This document shows positions 1 to 7,729 of a DNA stretch of 64,000 nucleotides, in pieces. Position numbers and translations under genes: made by a program. Numbering within the stretch: position 1 is the first letter of the stretch; every line of letters begins with the position of its first letter. Source of the stretch: JAGOUN01 sp040389005 (lineage in GTDB: Bacteria > Pseudomonadota > Gammaproteobacteria > JAGOUN01); the NCBI GenBank assembly GCA_040389005.1, contig JAZKAS010000021.1, positions 1 through 64,000 on the forward strand. Reading direction: 5' to 3'. Below the pieces are notes generated by a model, which saw nothing but the letters and a program-made list of their open reading frames with translations, was not told where the DNA came from and ran no database searches.

Positions 1-2114
1 TTCCCGGCATTCCCAAAGTAGGGCCAAAAACCGCGGTGAAATGGCTCGAAACTTATGGGTCGATTGATGAAATTGTTTCACATGCCCATGAAGTGACCGG
101 AAAAATTGGTGAAAATTTACGCGCGCATTTGGATCAATTAGCGTTATCAAAAAAGTTAGTGACGATCGTCACCGATTTAGAATTACCGTTTGGCGTCAAT
201 GAATTAGAACGTAAACCCGCAAATCATGATGCTTTAATTGAAATTTTTACTGAACTCGAATTTAATGCGTGGATTGGCTTATTGAAAGCTAAAAAAACCA
301 GCGCGCCTTCACTGAAAAAATATCATACGATTTTAACACTTGAAGACTTAAATAGTTGGGCTGAAAAATTAAAAACCGCTGAACTTATTTCATTTGATAC
401 TGAAACAACGAGCGTCGATTATATGCAAGCGAAACTGGTTGGTTTTTCTTTTGCGATTACAACGGACGAAGCCTGTTATGTGCCATTAGCGCATGATTAT
501 GAAAATGCTCCGACACAAATTAATTTTTTAGATGCCATCGCTATCATTCAACCTATTTTAGAAAATACAGCGATTAAAAAAATCGGTCAAAATTTAAAAT
601 ATGATTATGAAGTTTTAAAAAATATGGGCATTACCTTGCGCGGCATTATCGGCGATAGCATGCTCGAATCGTACATCTATAACAGCACAGCGACACGCCA
701 TGATATGGATAGTTTGGCGCATAAATATTTACATCATCAAACTATCAAATTTGAAGACATCGCCGGAAAGGGCGCGAAGCAAATCACCTTCAATCTTGTG
801 CCGATTGAACAAGCTGGGCCTTACGCTGCAGAAGATGCGGCGATTGCGTTAGAATTACATCAATATTTCTCATCGCGATTAGAAGAAAAACCCGCGAAAA
901 TATTAAGCGAAATTGAAGTTCCACTGATAACAGTTTTAGCAGAAATAGAACTTAATGGCGTAGGCATTGATAAACTGCAACTCGAACAACAAAGCCTTGA
1001 ATTAGGCGATCGCTTAAAACAACTCGAAACCGAAATTTACCAACTCGCTGGTGCGATCTTTAATATCAATTCGCCAATGCAATTACAAGAAATTTTATTT
1101 GATAAAATGTGTTTGCCTGTTTTGAAAAAAACACCTAAAGGCCAACCCTCAACCGCAGAAGAAGTTTTAGCAGAATTAGCCTTGGATTATCCTTTGCCAA
1201 AATGCATTATGGAATATCGACAACTCAATAAATTAAAATCAACTTATACCGATCAATTGCCAAAACAGATTGATACGAATACAGGTCGCGTGCATTCATC
1301 CTTTCATCAAGCTGTCGCGGCTACTGGACGATTATCTTCTTCTAATCCGAATTTGCAAAATATTCCTGTGAAAACAGAAGCGGGGCGTAAAATTCGTAAA
1401 GCCTTTGTCGCGCGCCGCGGTTATAAAATTATTGCCGCAGATTATTCGCAAATTGAATTACGTATTATGGCGCATTTATCCAACGACCCTGGCTTTCAAC
1501 ATGCGTTTCAAAATAATTTAGATATTCATAAAGCGACCGCTGCCGAAATATTTAATGTGCCATTAGAAGAAGTAACGCCCTTACAACGACGTAGCGCAAA
1601 AGCGATTAACTTTGGTTTAATTTATGGCATGTCGAGTTTTGGATTAGCAAAACAATTAGGTCTCGAACGTGGTGCCGCACAAAATTATATTAATCGTTAT
1701 TTTGAACGTTACCCCGGCGTGAAAAAATACATGGATGACATACGTCAACTTGCCCACAAACAAGGTTATGTGGAAACATTTTTTGGTCGTCGATTATATT
1801 TACCTTCTATTAACGCTGATAATAAAATGCAACAACAAGCCGCAGAACGTATGGCGATTAATGCGCCAATGCAAGGAACAGCTGCAGATATTATTAAACT
1901 CGCGATGATTCGTGTTCACGAATGGTTAAATATTCACGAACCAAAAACTATAATGATCATGCAAGTGCATGATGAACTTGTATTTGAAGTACCTGAAGAA
2001 AATGTGCAATCAATTATTGAAAAACTTAAACCGATTATGGAAGGCGCAGCGACATTATCCGTGCCGTTGATTGTAGATGTGGGCGTGGGCGATAATTGGG
2101 ATGAGGCGCATTAA
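1..2114 (+). CDS. polA: DNA polymerase I, 3' part (5' end outside window)
   Basis: Repair and Okazaki-fragment polymerase. The reading frame is open from the window edge (codons from base 3), so the first visible residues PGIPKVGPKTAVKWL belong to the helix-hairpin-helix end of the 5' nuclease domain; the rest of that domain is upstream. The 3'-5' exonuclease domain keeps its acidic residues (SFDTETT, then GDSMLESY and AAEDAA). The polymerase domain shows motif A (AADYSQIELRIMAH), motif B (RRSAKAINFGLIYG) and motif C (MQVHDELVFEV). About 704 residues are visible, as expected for a ~900-residue enzyme lacking its first quarter. Both proofreading and polymerase activities look intact. Confidence 0.97.
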   Translation, partial: PGIPKVGPKTAVKWLETYGSIDEIVSHAHEVTGKIGENLRAHLDQLALSKKLVTIVTDLELPFGVNELERKPANHDALIEIFTELEFNAWIGLLKAKKTSAPSLKKYHTILTLEDLNSWAEKLKTAELISFDTETTSVDYMQAKLVGFSFAITTDEACYVPLAHDYENAPTQINFLDAIAIIQPILENTAIKKIGQNLKYDYEVLKNMGITLRGIIGDSMLESYIYNSTATRHDMDSLAHKYLHHQTIKFEDIAGKGAKQITFNLVPIEQAGPYAAEDAAIALELHQYFSSRLEEKPAKILSEIEVPLITVLAEIELNGVGIDKLQLEQQSLELGDRLKQLETEIYQLAGAIFNINSPMQLQEILFDKMCLPVLKKTPKGQPSTAEEVLAELALDYPLPKCIMEYRQLNKLKSTYTDQLPKQIDTNTGRVHSSFHQAVAATGRLSSSNPNLQNIPVKTEAGRKIRKAFVARRGYKIIAADYSQIELRIMAHLSNDPGFQHAFQNNLDIHKATAAEIFNVPLEEVTPLQRRSAKAINFGLIYGMSSFGLAKQLGLERGAAQNYINRYFERYPGVKKYMDDIRQLAHKQGYVETFFGRRLYLPSINADNKMQQQAAERMAINAPMQGTAADIIKLAMIRVHEWLNIHEPKTIMIMQVHDELVFEVPEENVQSIIEKLKPIMEGAATLSVPLIVDVGVGDNWDEAH

Positions 2115-2187
2115 ATATTCTATTAGTGTTAAACTATTATTAAGAGCTTGCTTAAAAAAAATTGCTCATTCATTGCATTGACAGTGG

Positions 2188-2225
2188 AAAAAAGAGCCCC
2201 GCAGGAGATTGAATTCGACGGGGCT
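2188..2225 (-). terminator. Intrinsic terminator read on the minus strand
   Basis: A perfect 7-bp stem (AGCCCCG at 2195-2201 with CGGGGCT at 2219-2225) is followed on the minus strand by C and six Us (2193-2188). On the plus strand there is no T-run after the stem, so it does not look like a polA terminator. No protein gene is expected upstream of it on the minus strand. Confidence 0.75.
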
Positions 2226-2292
2226 TAAACTGTGTCATCCGATCGTGATTCCGCCGTAATGGATTTTGCAGATACGATATATAGGTGCACTT
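2188..2292 (-). ncRNA. Candidate small RNA downstream of and convergent to polA
   Basis: Bounded on the minus strand by a near-consensus sigma70 promoter (2299-2325) and a strong intrinsic terminator (2188-2225), giving a predicted transcript of about 105 nt. It overlaps no convincing gene; the 77-codon frame here has no ribosome binding site and does not look like a protein. I find no SRP, 6S or tmRNA hallmark. E. coli has Spot 42 beside polA, but on the polA strand and with a different sequence, so the position is only a loose parallel. The boundaries are inferred from sequence alone. Confidence 0.5.
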
Positions 2293-2298
2293 CTTCAC

Positions 2299-2325
2299 AT
2301 TATAACTAAATATAGTGTCTGTCAA
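2299..2325 (-). promoter_or_regulatory. Sigma70-like promoter for the candidate small RNA
   Basis: Read on the minus strand, TTGACA (2325-2320) and TATAAT (2304-2299) are both perfect consensus hexamers, separated by 15 nt, which is shorter than the ideal 17. It points away from the methyltransferase gene and toward polA. Confidence 0.55.
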
Positions 2326-2380
2326 CCCCATCATACACAAGTTATACTGCATCATCTGATTTATCTTCATAGACAAACCA

Positions 2381-3067
2381 ATGAGTGTGCATTCTATAAC
2401 CAACCCTGAGTGTCAGGCGTATTTTACATCACTTTGCGCAGAAGAATCCGATGTTCAACGCTCGCTGAAAGCGCTTGTTGCGACCTTGGATAAAGTGCCC
2501 CCGATGTATATTGATGCTTTACAAGGCGCGATACTGGCTTTTCTTGCCCGCAGCATTCAAGCCAAGCATATCTTGGAATTGGGTACATTTGTGGGATACG
2601 GAACCTTATGGTTATCTCGAGCGTTGCTTCCGGATGGAAAAATTACCACGTGCGAAATTGATAAGCGCTGGTGGCCGATTGCACGCGATGCGTTTGAAAA
2701 AGCGGGCGTGTCTGATCACATTATTCAAGAAAAACAAGCGGCCCTATTAAGCTTGAAAGCCTGGAATTCGCTTGAATCACCGCCGCAATTTGATTTCATT
2801 TTTGTCGATGCCGATAAATCCAATTCGCCTCTATATTTCGAACATTGCCTTAAATTACTTAGCCCACACGGGTTGTTGATTATGGATAATGTTTGGTGGC
2901 AAGGGAAACTCTTGGATGAAAATTACTCACAAAGACGCGCACAAGTACTTAGAAAATTTAATAGCGATTTAGCGCAAGATCCAAGGATTGACCTCGTTAT
3001 GCTGCCGATTAGCGATGGAATGAGCTTGATTAGAAAGCGCTCAAAACTTGCGCTTGATTCTCCTTGA
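2381..3067 (+). CDS. O-methyltransferase, class I SAM-dependent
   Basis: 228 residues, the size of the bacterial caffeoyl-CoA/catechol-type O-methyltransferase family. The SAM-binding motif I is LELGTFVGYGTLWLS. The metal/substrate segment DFIFVDADKSNSPLYFEH and the strand LLIMDNVWWQGKL are typical of the family. The physiological substrate cannot be told from sequence. No clear Shine-Dalgarno precedes the ATG, but the next internal ATG would remove the helical N-terminus that the family has. It stands alone, in front of rpmE. Confidence 0.85.
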   Translation: MSVHSITNPECQAYFTSLCAEESDVQRSLKALVATLDKVPPMYIDALQGAILAFLARSIQAKHILELGTFVGYGTLWLSRALLPDGKITTCEIDKRWWPIARDAFEKAGVSDHIIQEKQAALLSLKAWNSLESPPQFDFIFVDADKSNSPLYFEHCLKLLSPHGLLIMDNVWWQGKLLDENYSQRRAQVLRKFNSDLAQDPRIDLVMLPISDGMSLIRKRSKLALDSP

Positions 3068-3110
3068 AAGGTTCGCTATTATGTGCCCCCAATTGATTTT
3101 TGAATAGTTT

Positions 3111-3128
3111 TGGCTAACAGATTAGCCA
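3111..3128 (+). promoter_or_regulatory. Stem-loop in the rpmE leader
   Basis: TGGCTAA (3111-3117) and TTAGCCA (3122-3128) form a perfect 7-bp stem with a 4-nt loop, ending 16 nt before the rpmE start codon. L31 is known to repress its own mRNA through leader structure in enterobacteria. That this hairpin does the same here is inference; it could also act as a weak terminator for the upstream gene. Confidence 0.4.
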
Positions 3129-3144
3129 GCATGAAGGAAAGGTT

Positions 3145-3390
3145 ATGAAAAAAGAAACCCACCCAGCTTATAACGACATTAATGTACATTGCAGCTGTGG
3201 CAATAAATTTAAAGTTCGCTCAACAGGCAAAGATCTGCACTTAGATGTATGCTCAGAATGCCATCCTTTCTACACTGGAAAGCAAAAAGTAGTTGATACC
3301 GCCGGTCGAGTTGAAGGCTTCAAGCAGAAATATGCTTTCCTTAGCTCAACCATGGGCAAAGTGGGTGATGAAACAGGCAAGGGAGCCTAG
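3145..3390 (+). CDS. rpmE: 50S ribosomal protein L31 (zinc-binding form)
   Basis: 81 residues beginning MKKETHPAYNDINVHCSCGN. The zinc ligands C16, C18, C36 and C39 are all present, so this is the zinc-containing paralogue rather than the Cys-less YkgM type. The RRxxGFKxKY-like segment (GRVEGFKQKY) follows, then a short C-terminal tail. A good Shine-Dalgarno (AAGGAAAGG) precedes the ATG. It functions in the bridge between the large and small ribosomal subunits. Confidence 0.96.
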   Translation: MKKETHPAYNDINVHCSCGNKFKVRSTGKDLHLDVCSECHPFYTGKQKVVDTAGRVEGFKQKYAFLSSTMGKVGDETGKGA

Positions 3391-3417
3391 TTTTGCTTTA
3401 AAGGGATTTATCCTCGT

Positions 3418-3438
3418 CAGGGTGCTTAATGCACCCTG
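3418..3438 (+). terminator. Stem-loop after rpmE
   Basis: CAGGGTGC (3418-3425) pairs with GCACCCTG (3431-3438) around a 5-nt loop, an 8-bp GC-rich stem located between rpmE and the malic enzyme gene. The following bases (ATTCGTTTC) are only partly T-rich, so termination may be partial. Confidence 0.55.
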
Positions 3439-3474
3439 ATTCGTTTCAGATCACCCGTTTCAGGAGCCTATGAG

Positions 3475-4704
3475 ATGTCTACCCTATCATTTTCTGAAGA
3501 AGCATTAAAATATCATCGAGAACCTTCCCCTGGAAAGTTATCGATTGCAATTACAAAGTCTACCGAAAGCCAGCAAGATTTAGCTTTGGCCTATACACCC
3601 GGTGTTGCACGACCCGTCATGGAAATCGCCAACGATCCTGAAAATGCCTATCTCTACACCGGCAAAGGGAATTTAGTCGCTGTTATCTCCAACGGACCCG
3701 CGGTATTAGGTTTAGGTGATGTTGGTGCTTTAGCGAGCAAACCGGTCATGGAAGGAAAAGCCGTTTTATTTAAACGTTTCGCGGATGTCGATGTATTCGA
3801 CATCGAAATTGATTGTGCAGATCCTTATGATTTAATCGAAACGATTGTTCGGATTTCTCCGACATTCGGCGGCATTAATCTTGAAGATATTAAAGCCCCA
3901 GAATGTTTCATCGTTGAAAATGAATTAAAAAAACGTCTGAATATTCCTGTATTTCACGATGATCAACATGGAACTGCGATTATCGTCGCGGCAGGACTAA
4001 TTAACGCGTTAAAATTACAACAGAAAAAAATTGAAGAAGTCAAAATTGTTTGCTTAGGCGCCGGAGCAGCAGGCATTGCTTCAATGAACTTATTGATAGA
4101 ACTCGGTGCAAAAGCCGAGAATCTTTATATGGTTGATCGCAATGGCATTATTCATTCAGAACGAAACGATCTCAATGAATATAAACAACCGTTTGCATTA
4201 CAAACTGATAAACGCACGTTAATGGATGCGATGCATGGAGCGGATGTATTTATTGGCGTATCCGGTGCAAACCTTGTCAGTGAAGCGATGATTGCTGCCA
4301 TGGCGCCCAAACCCATTATTTTTGCACTTTCTAATCCTGATCCTGAAATTTCACCAGAACTTGCACATCGGGTGCGCCAAGATTTAATTATGGCCACCGG
4401 TCGCAGTGATTATCCGAATCAAGTGAATAACGTATTAGGATTTCCCTATATTTTTCGCGGCGCACTCGATGTGAGAGCACATACGATTAATATTGAAATG
4501 CAAATTGCCGCCGTACATGCTATTAGCGAACTGGCGTATGAAGAAGTGCCCGCTGAAGTTTTAGCCGCCTATCCACTACAAACGCACCTCACGTTTGGAC
4601 CTGATTATATATTGCCAAAACCAATGGATGCTCGCTTAAGAACTCGCGTTTCTGCTGCTGTTGCAAAAGCTGCAATTGATTCTGGCGTAACGTCCTCGTC
4701 GTAA
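3475..4704 (+). CDS. Malic enzyme, short form without PTA domain
   Basis: Oxidatively decarboxylates malate to pyruvate. 409 residues. Substrate and metal motifs are present (YTPGVARPVMEIA, GDVGALASKPVMEGKA, GGINLEDIKAPECF, FHDDQHGTAI), followed by a Rossmann fold (VKIVCLGAGAAGIASMN). The phosphotransacetylase-like C-terminal domain of E. coli MaeB is absent, so this is the short bacterial form. Cofactor choice (NAD or NADP) is not decided. AGGAG at 3462-3466 supports the start. The MFS carrier gene 23 bp downstream may be co-transcribed; a dicarboxylate or pyruvate link is only a guess. Confidence 0.93.
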   Translation: MSTLSFSEEALKYHREPSPGKLSIAITKSTESQQDLALAYTPGVARPVMEIANDPENAYLYTGKGNLVAVISNGPAVLGLGDVGALASKPVMEGKAVLFKRFADVDVFDIEIDCADPYDLIETIVRISPTFGGINLEDIKAPECFIVENELKKRLNIPVFHDDQHGTAIIVAAGLINALKLQQKKIEEVKIVCLGAGAAGIASMNLLIELGAKAENLYMVDRNGIIHSERNDLNEYKQPFALQTDKRTLMDAMHGADVFIGVSGANLVSEAMIAAMAPKPIIFALSNPDPEISPELAHRVRQDLIMATGRSDYPNQVNNVLGFPYIFRGALDVRAHTINIEMQIAAVHAISELAYEEVPAEVLAAYPLQTHLTFGPDYILPKPMDARLRTRVSAAVAKAAIDSGVTSSS

Positions 4705-4727
4705 AACACTTAATAAAGAGAAAAATA

Positions 4728-6032
4728 ATGATGCTTAACAACAAAACAAATTCTCAACCTTTATTGTCGACAACTAACCCTACATTTATCGCTTATTTAA
4801 TGTGCGCCTTAGGCGCTTTATTTTATTGTTACGAGTATATTTTGCGCGTTGCACCCAGCGTTATGTCGAATGAGCTCATGCAAGCTTATCACTTAACCGC
4901 GGGTTCATTTGGTAATTTAACGGCTTACTATTATTACGCTTATACGCCCATGCAAATTATTGTCGGCGTGATGATGGATCGATTCGGTGCGCGTTATTTA
5001 TTAAGTTTTGCGTGTCTGATGTGCACAATCGGAACGTATATGTTTGCGTGCAGTGATAGTCTTGTGATTGCAAGTATTGGTCGGTTTTTAGTGGGCTTTG
5101 GTTCTTCATTTGCGTTTGTCGGTGGGTTAAAACTCGTATCGCTTTGGTTACCGGCAGAACGTTTTGCTTCAGCTTCAGGCGTTATTGTTGCCTTGGGAAG
5201 TTTGGGCGCGATGGGCGGAGATGTTTTATTGACAACCCTCGTGAGCTCAACAGGATGGCGCGCTACCAACATGATGACCGCTGTATGTGGCATTATCTTA
5301 ACGATTGTCTTATTTATTTTATTGCGAAATGGTAACGCAGAATCATCAAAAAATAGCATCAGCACTAATGTGCATTTTTCAGATATTTTCAAAGGACTTT
5401 GGGAAGCGTTCAAAACCCTTCAATTCTGGAAAGCGGGTTTTGTCGGATTATTACTTTATATGCCAACGTCTGCATTTGCAGAATTGTGGGCAATCCCTTA
5501 CTTAAAAGAAGCGCGCGGTTTATCCGATCATGACGCAGCTTCAGTCGTTTCGTTAATATTTTTAGGCTGGGTCATCGGTGGGCCTATTTTTGGTTGTTTA
5601 TCTGATCGTTTTAAAAATCGATTAATTCCTATGTTTGTTGGCAGCACACTCGGTTTACTTGCTTTTTCTTACATGCTCTATATGCCGCATCTTTCATTAA
5701 ACATGCTACGTGCGTTATTTATCTTATTGGGCTTTGGCGTCAGCAGCAAAATTGTTATTTTCGCAATCGCACGAGAATCAACAAGTTCCGTTATCAGCGG
5801 CACCGTGATTGCCTGCACCAATATGATGGTGATGGTCAGCGGCGTCATTTTTCAACCATTGATTGGCGTATTACTCGATATACATTGGAACGGAGCTCTT
5901 TTAGAAAATGGTGTTCGATTATATTCTTCATCTAATTTTATGTTTGCTTTAAGCGTCTTACCGGTGGGAACGATCATTGCACTCATCACCATTTGTTTTA
6001 TGAAAGAAACGCATGGTGAGTTAAAAAACTAA
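4728..6032 (+). CDS. MFS transporter (12 TM), paralogue of the one at 62.2 kb
   Basis: 434 residues with about 12 hydrophobic segments and the MFS A-motif region GVMMDRFGARYLLSFACL after TM2, and a second copy (GCLSDRFKNRL) in the C-terminal half. The start of the fold (FYCYEYILRVAPSVM) matches the second MFS protein of this window (FYVYDYFLAVSPSVM), and both end in a KET motif after the last helix. The family includes many Legionella/Coxiella carriers of unknown substrate. It lies 23 bp after malic enzyme. Its last 35 bp overlap the end of cca tail to tail. Confidence 0.88.
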   Translation: MMLNNKTNSQPLLSTTNPTFIAYLMCALGALFYCYEYILRVAPSVMSNELMQAYHLTAGSFGNLTAYYYYAYTPMQIIVGVMMDRFGARYLLSFACLMCTIGTYMFACSDSLVIASIGRFLVGFGSSFAFVGGLKLVSLWLPAERFASASGVIVALGSLGAMGGDVLLTTLVSSTGWRATNMMTAVCGIILTIVLFILLRNGNAESSKNSISTNVHFSDIFKGLWEAFKTLQFWKAGFVGLLLYMPTSAFAELWAIPYLKEARGLSDHDAASVVSLIFLGWVIGGPIFGCLSDRFKNRLIPMFVGSTLGLLAFSYMLYMPHLSLNMLRALFILLGFGVSSKIVIFAIARESTSSVISGTVIACTNMMVMVSGVIFQPLIGVLLDIHWNGALLENGVRLYSSSNFMFALSVLPVGTIIALITICFMKETHGELKN

Positions 6033-7086
6033 TGAGTTTTTCAAGCCGTTGCTTGTAAATATACTCTCCAATCGCTTTGCCGTGATTTTCAGATAGAAAA
6101 TGATTCGGCAAAGCGATTTTATCAATATGATTAAACGCAGATAACAAACCATCTAAATATTCAATGTTAGACTGATCGGTCTTGCCTATTTTTAAAAATA
6201 GCTTGAAACGGTCTTCTCGTCTAAACGCATCAAGCGAAGTTAATAAATTCAAAATCTCATTAGCACCATTCACAGGTTTAAATTGCATAACAAGTTTAAC
6301 CATTTCAAAGATTGGCTTTGGCGCACGATAACGCGCACATAAATATTCAGCAGCCTCAAGTGAATTTGTTGATTGCATCATTAAAACAATACGCTCAAAA
6401 GCATCGGAAGTTAATTCGCTTATTTTTTTCAAGCAAGTAATTACTTCTATTTTTTTATCATCAAATATTGGAAACAATATTGGCAGAGCACCGCAATCGC
6501 TAAGCACTTCAATAAAACGCCACGGCGCCACTTCTGACATCGCTTTCTCAAATTCCTTCCAAACGCGTTCTGCGACTAACGCATTCACCTCACCGTCTTG
6601 CACCATTTTCTTCATCAATTCATTGGTTTGCTCAGCAACGGTAAAATCAGAAAAGCGTGCAGCAAAACGCGCAACACGCAAAATACGAACGGGATCTTCA
6701 ACAAAAGCGGGTGAAACATGGCGTAAAATTTTATTTTTTAGATCTTCAACACCATGATACGGATCAATGATTTTACCTAACTCATTTTGTGCGATAGCAT
6801 TGATAGTCAAATCACGTCGCAATAAATCTTCTTCAAGCGTTACCGATGCGGTCACATCAAATTCAAATCCATGATACCCCTTGGCAACTTTTCTTTCTTT
6901 GCGAGCAAGCGCATATTCTTCTTTTGTTTTTGGATGTAAAAAAACAGGAAAATCTTTGCCGACCTGTTGATAACCAGCCGCAAGCATTTCTTTTTGCGTT
7001 GCGCCGACGACCACCCAATCTTTTTCTTTAATGGGTATATTTAAAAAATGATCGCGAACTGCGCCACCGACTAAATAAATTTCCAT
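5998..7086 (-). CDS. cca: CCA tRNA nucleotidyltransferase
   Basis: Adds or repairs the 3' CCA of tRNAs. 362 residues beginning MEIYLVGGAVRDHFL. Visible motifs of the class II family are KDWVVVGA, the template helix segment DLLRRDLTINAIA, DPYHGVEDL and the EDPVRILRVARFAARF helix. It is about 50 residues shorter than the E. coli protein and shows no clear HD phosphohydrolase motif in its C-terminal half, so it probably lacks the 2'3'-cyclic phosphodiesterase activity of long gammaproteobacterial Cca. It overlaps the MFS gene end by 35 bp and lies 7 bp after the thiamine diphosphokinase gene. Confidence 0.94.
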   Translation of the reverse strand: MEIYLVGGAVRDHFLNIPIKEKDWVVVGATQKEMLAAGYQQVGKDFPVFLHPKTKEEYALARKERKVAKGYHGFEFDVTASVTLEEDLLRRDLTINAIAQNELGKIIDPYHGVEDLKNKILRHVSPAFVEDPVRILRVARFAARFSDFTVAEQTNELMKKMVQDGEVNALVAERVWKEFEKAMSEVAPWRFIEVLSDCGALPILFPIFDDKKIEVITCLKKISELTSDAFERIVLMMQSTNSLEAAEYLCARYRAPKPIFEMVKLVMQFKPVNGANEILNLLTSLDAFRREDRFKLFLKIGKTDQSNIEYLDGLLSAFNHIDKIALPNHFLSENHGKAIGEYIYKQRLEKLISFLTHHAFLS

Positions 7087-7093
7087 TGATTCC

Positions 7094-7729
7094 TTATATA
7101 AAGCATTGCTTAACTAATAATGGATGCACAATGAGTGCATTTCCTTGAATTTCAAGGATCGCCCCTTCATCGCCAAGCAATCTATTCGACGAACTCGATT
7201 GTGTCAGCGTTAAAGAAAAAGGCGTATCACCACCATATTCCAATCCTTGATTTTTCACGATCATCACCGCTTCCGGCATCCCGAATAATCCACAATAATC
7301 ATGATGTTGGCCACGAATATGCACGGTTTCATTACAAGCGTATGTCATTGTTTGAAAATCATTATGCAAATAAATGGGGCAGTTGAGCGAATATTCGCTT
7401 TTTAAACTGCGAATATTGGCTTGATCGTGATCAAGCCTACCGCCTAACGCACAAACAACATGAATCGAAGTTGCGTTTTGTTTTGCAAATTTTAATGCTT
7501 TTTGAAAATCTGTGAAATTTTGATCAGGAAGGATTATTTTTTCAACGGCTGCAAAACAAGTTTCTTCTTGAAACGAATCAAAGTCACCCAAAATAATATC
7601 CGGCATGATTCCTAATCGCGCTAATTTATTCGCAGCACCATCGAGTGCGATAATACATGCACCTTGAGCAGCTTTAACAATAAGCGCTTTTGTAAGAAAT
7701 GGGCCATTAGCAACAATCAAATATTTCAT
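7094..7729 (-). CDS. thiN: Thiamine diphosphokinase
   Basis: Transfers pyrophosphate from ATP to thiamine. 211 residues with the family motifs IIALDGAANKLARLG, PDIILGDFDS, FTDFQKAL and GGRLDHDQAN. These form the ATP/Mg and thiamine binding site. Its ATG shares one base with the glmS stop (TAATG), indicating translational coupling, so it belongs to a glmS-thiN-cca transcription unit. No thiamine biosynthesis gene is in the window, so salvage of host or environmental thiamine is a reasonable inference. Confidence 0.9.
   Translation of the reverse strand: MKYLIVANGPFLTKALIVKAAQGACIIALDGAANKLARLGIMPDIILGDFDSFQEETCFAAVEKIILPDQNFTDFQKALKFAKQNATSIHVVCALGGRLDHDQANIRSLKSEYSLNCPIYLHNDFQTMTYACNETVHIRGQHHDYCGLFGMPEAVMIVKNQGLEYGGDTPFSLTLTQSSSSNRLLGDEGAILEIQGNALIVHPLLVKQCFI

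Noticed and set aside
2188..2292. Spot 42 homologue, because spf neighbours polA in E. coli
   Set aside because: The strand is opposite and the sequence shares no Spot 42 segment that I can recognise.
2170..2403. 77-codon minus-strand frame after polA
   Set aside because: No Shine-Dalgarno, no protein-like pattern, and it overlaps a promoter and terminator that fit a small RNA better.
4994..5413. 139-codon minus frame inside the MFS gene
   Set aside because: Fully antisense to a well-supported membrane protein gene; a codon-bias shadow.
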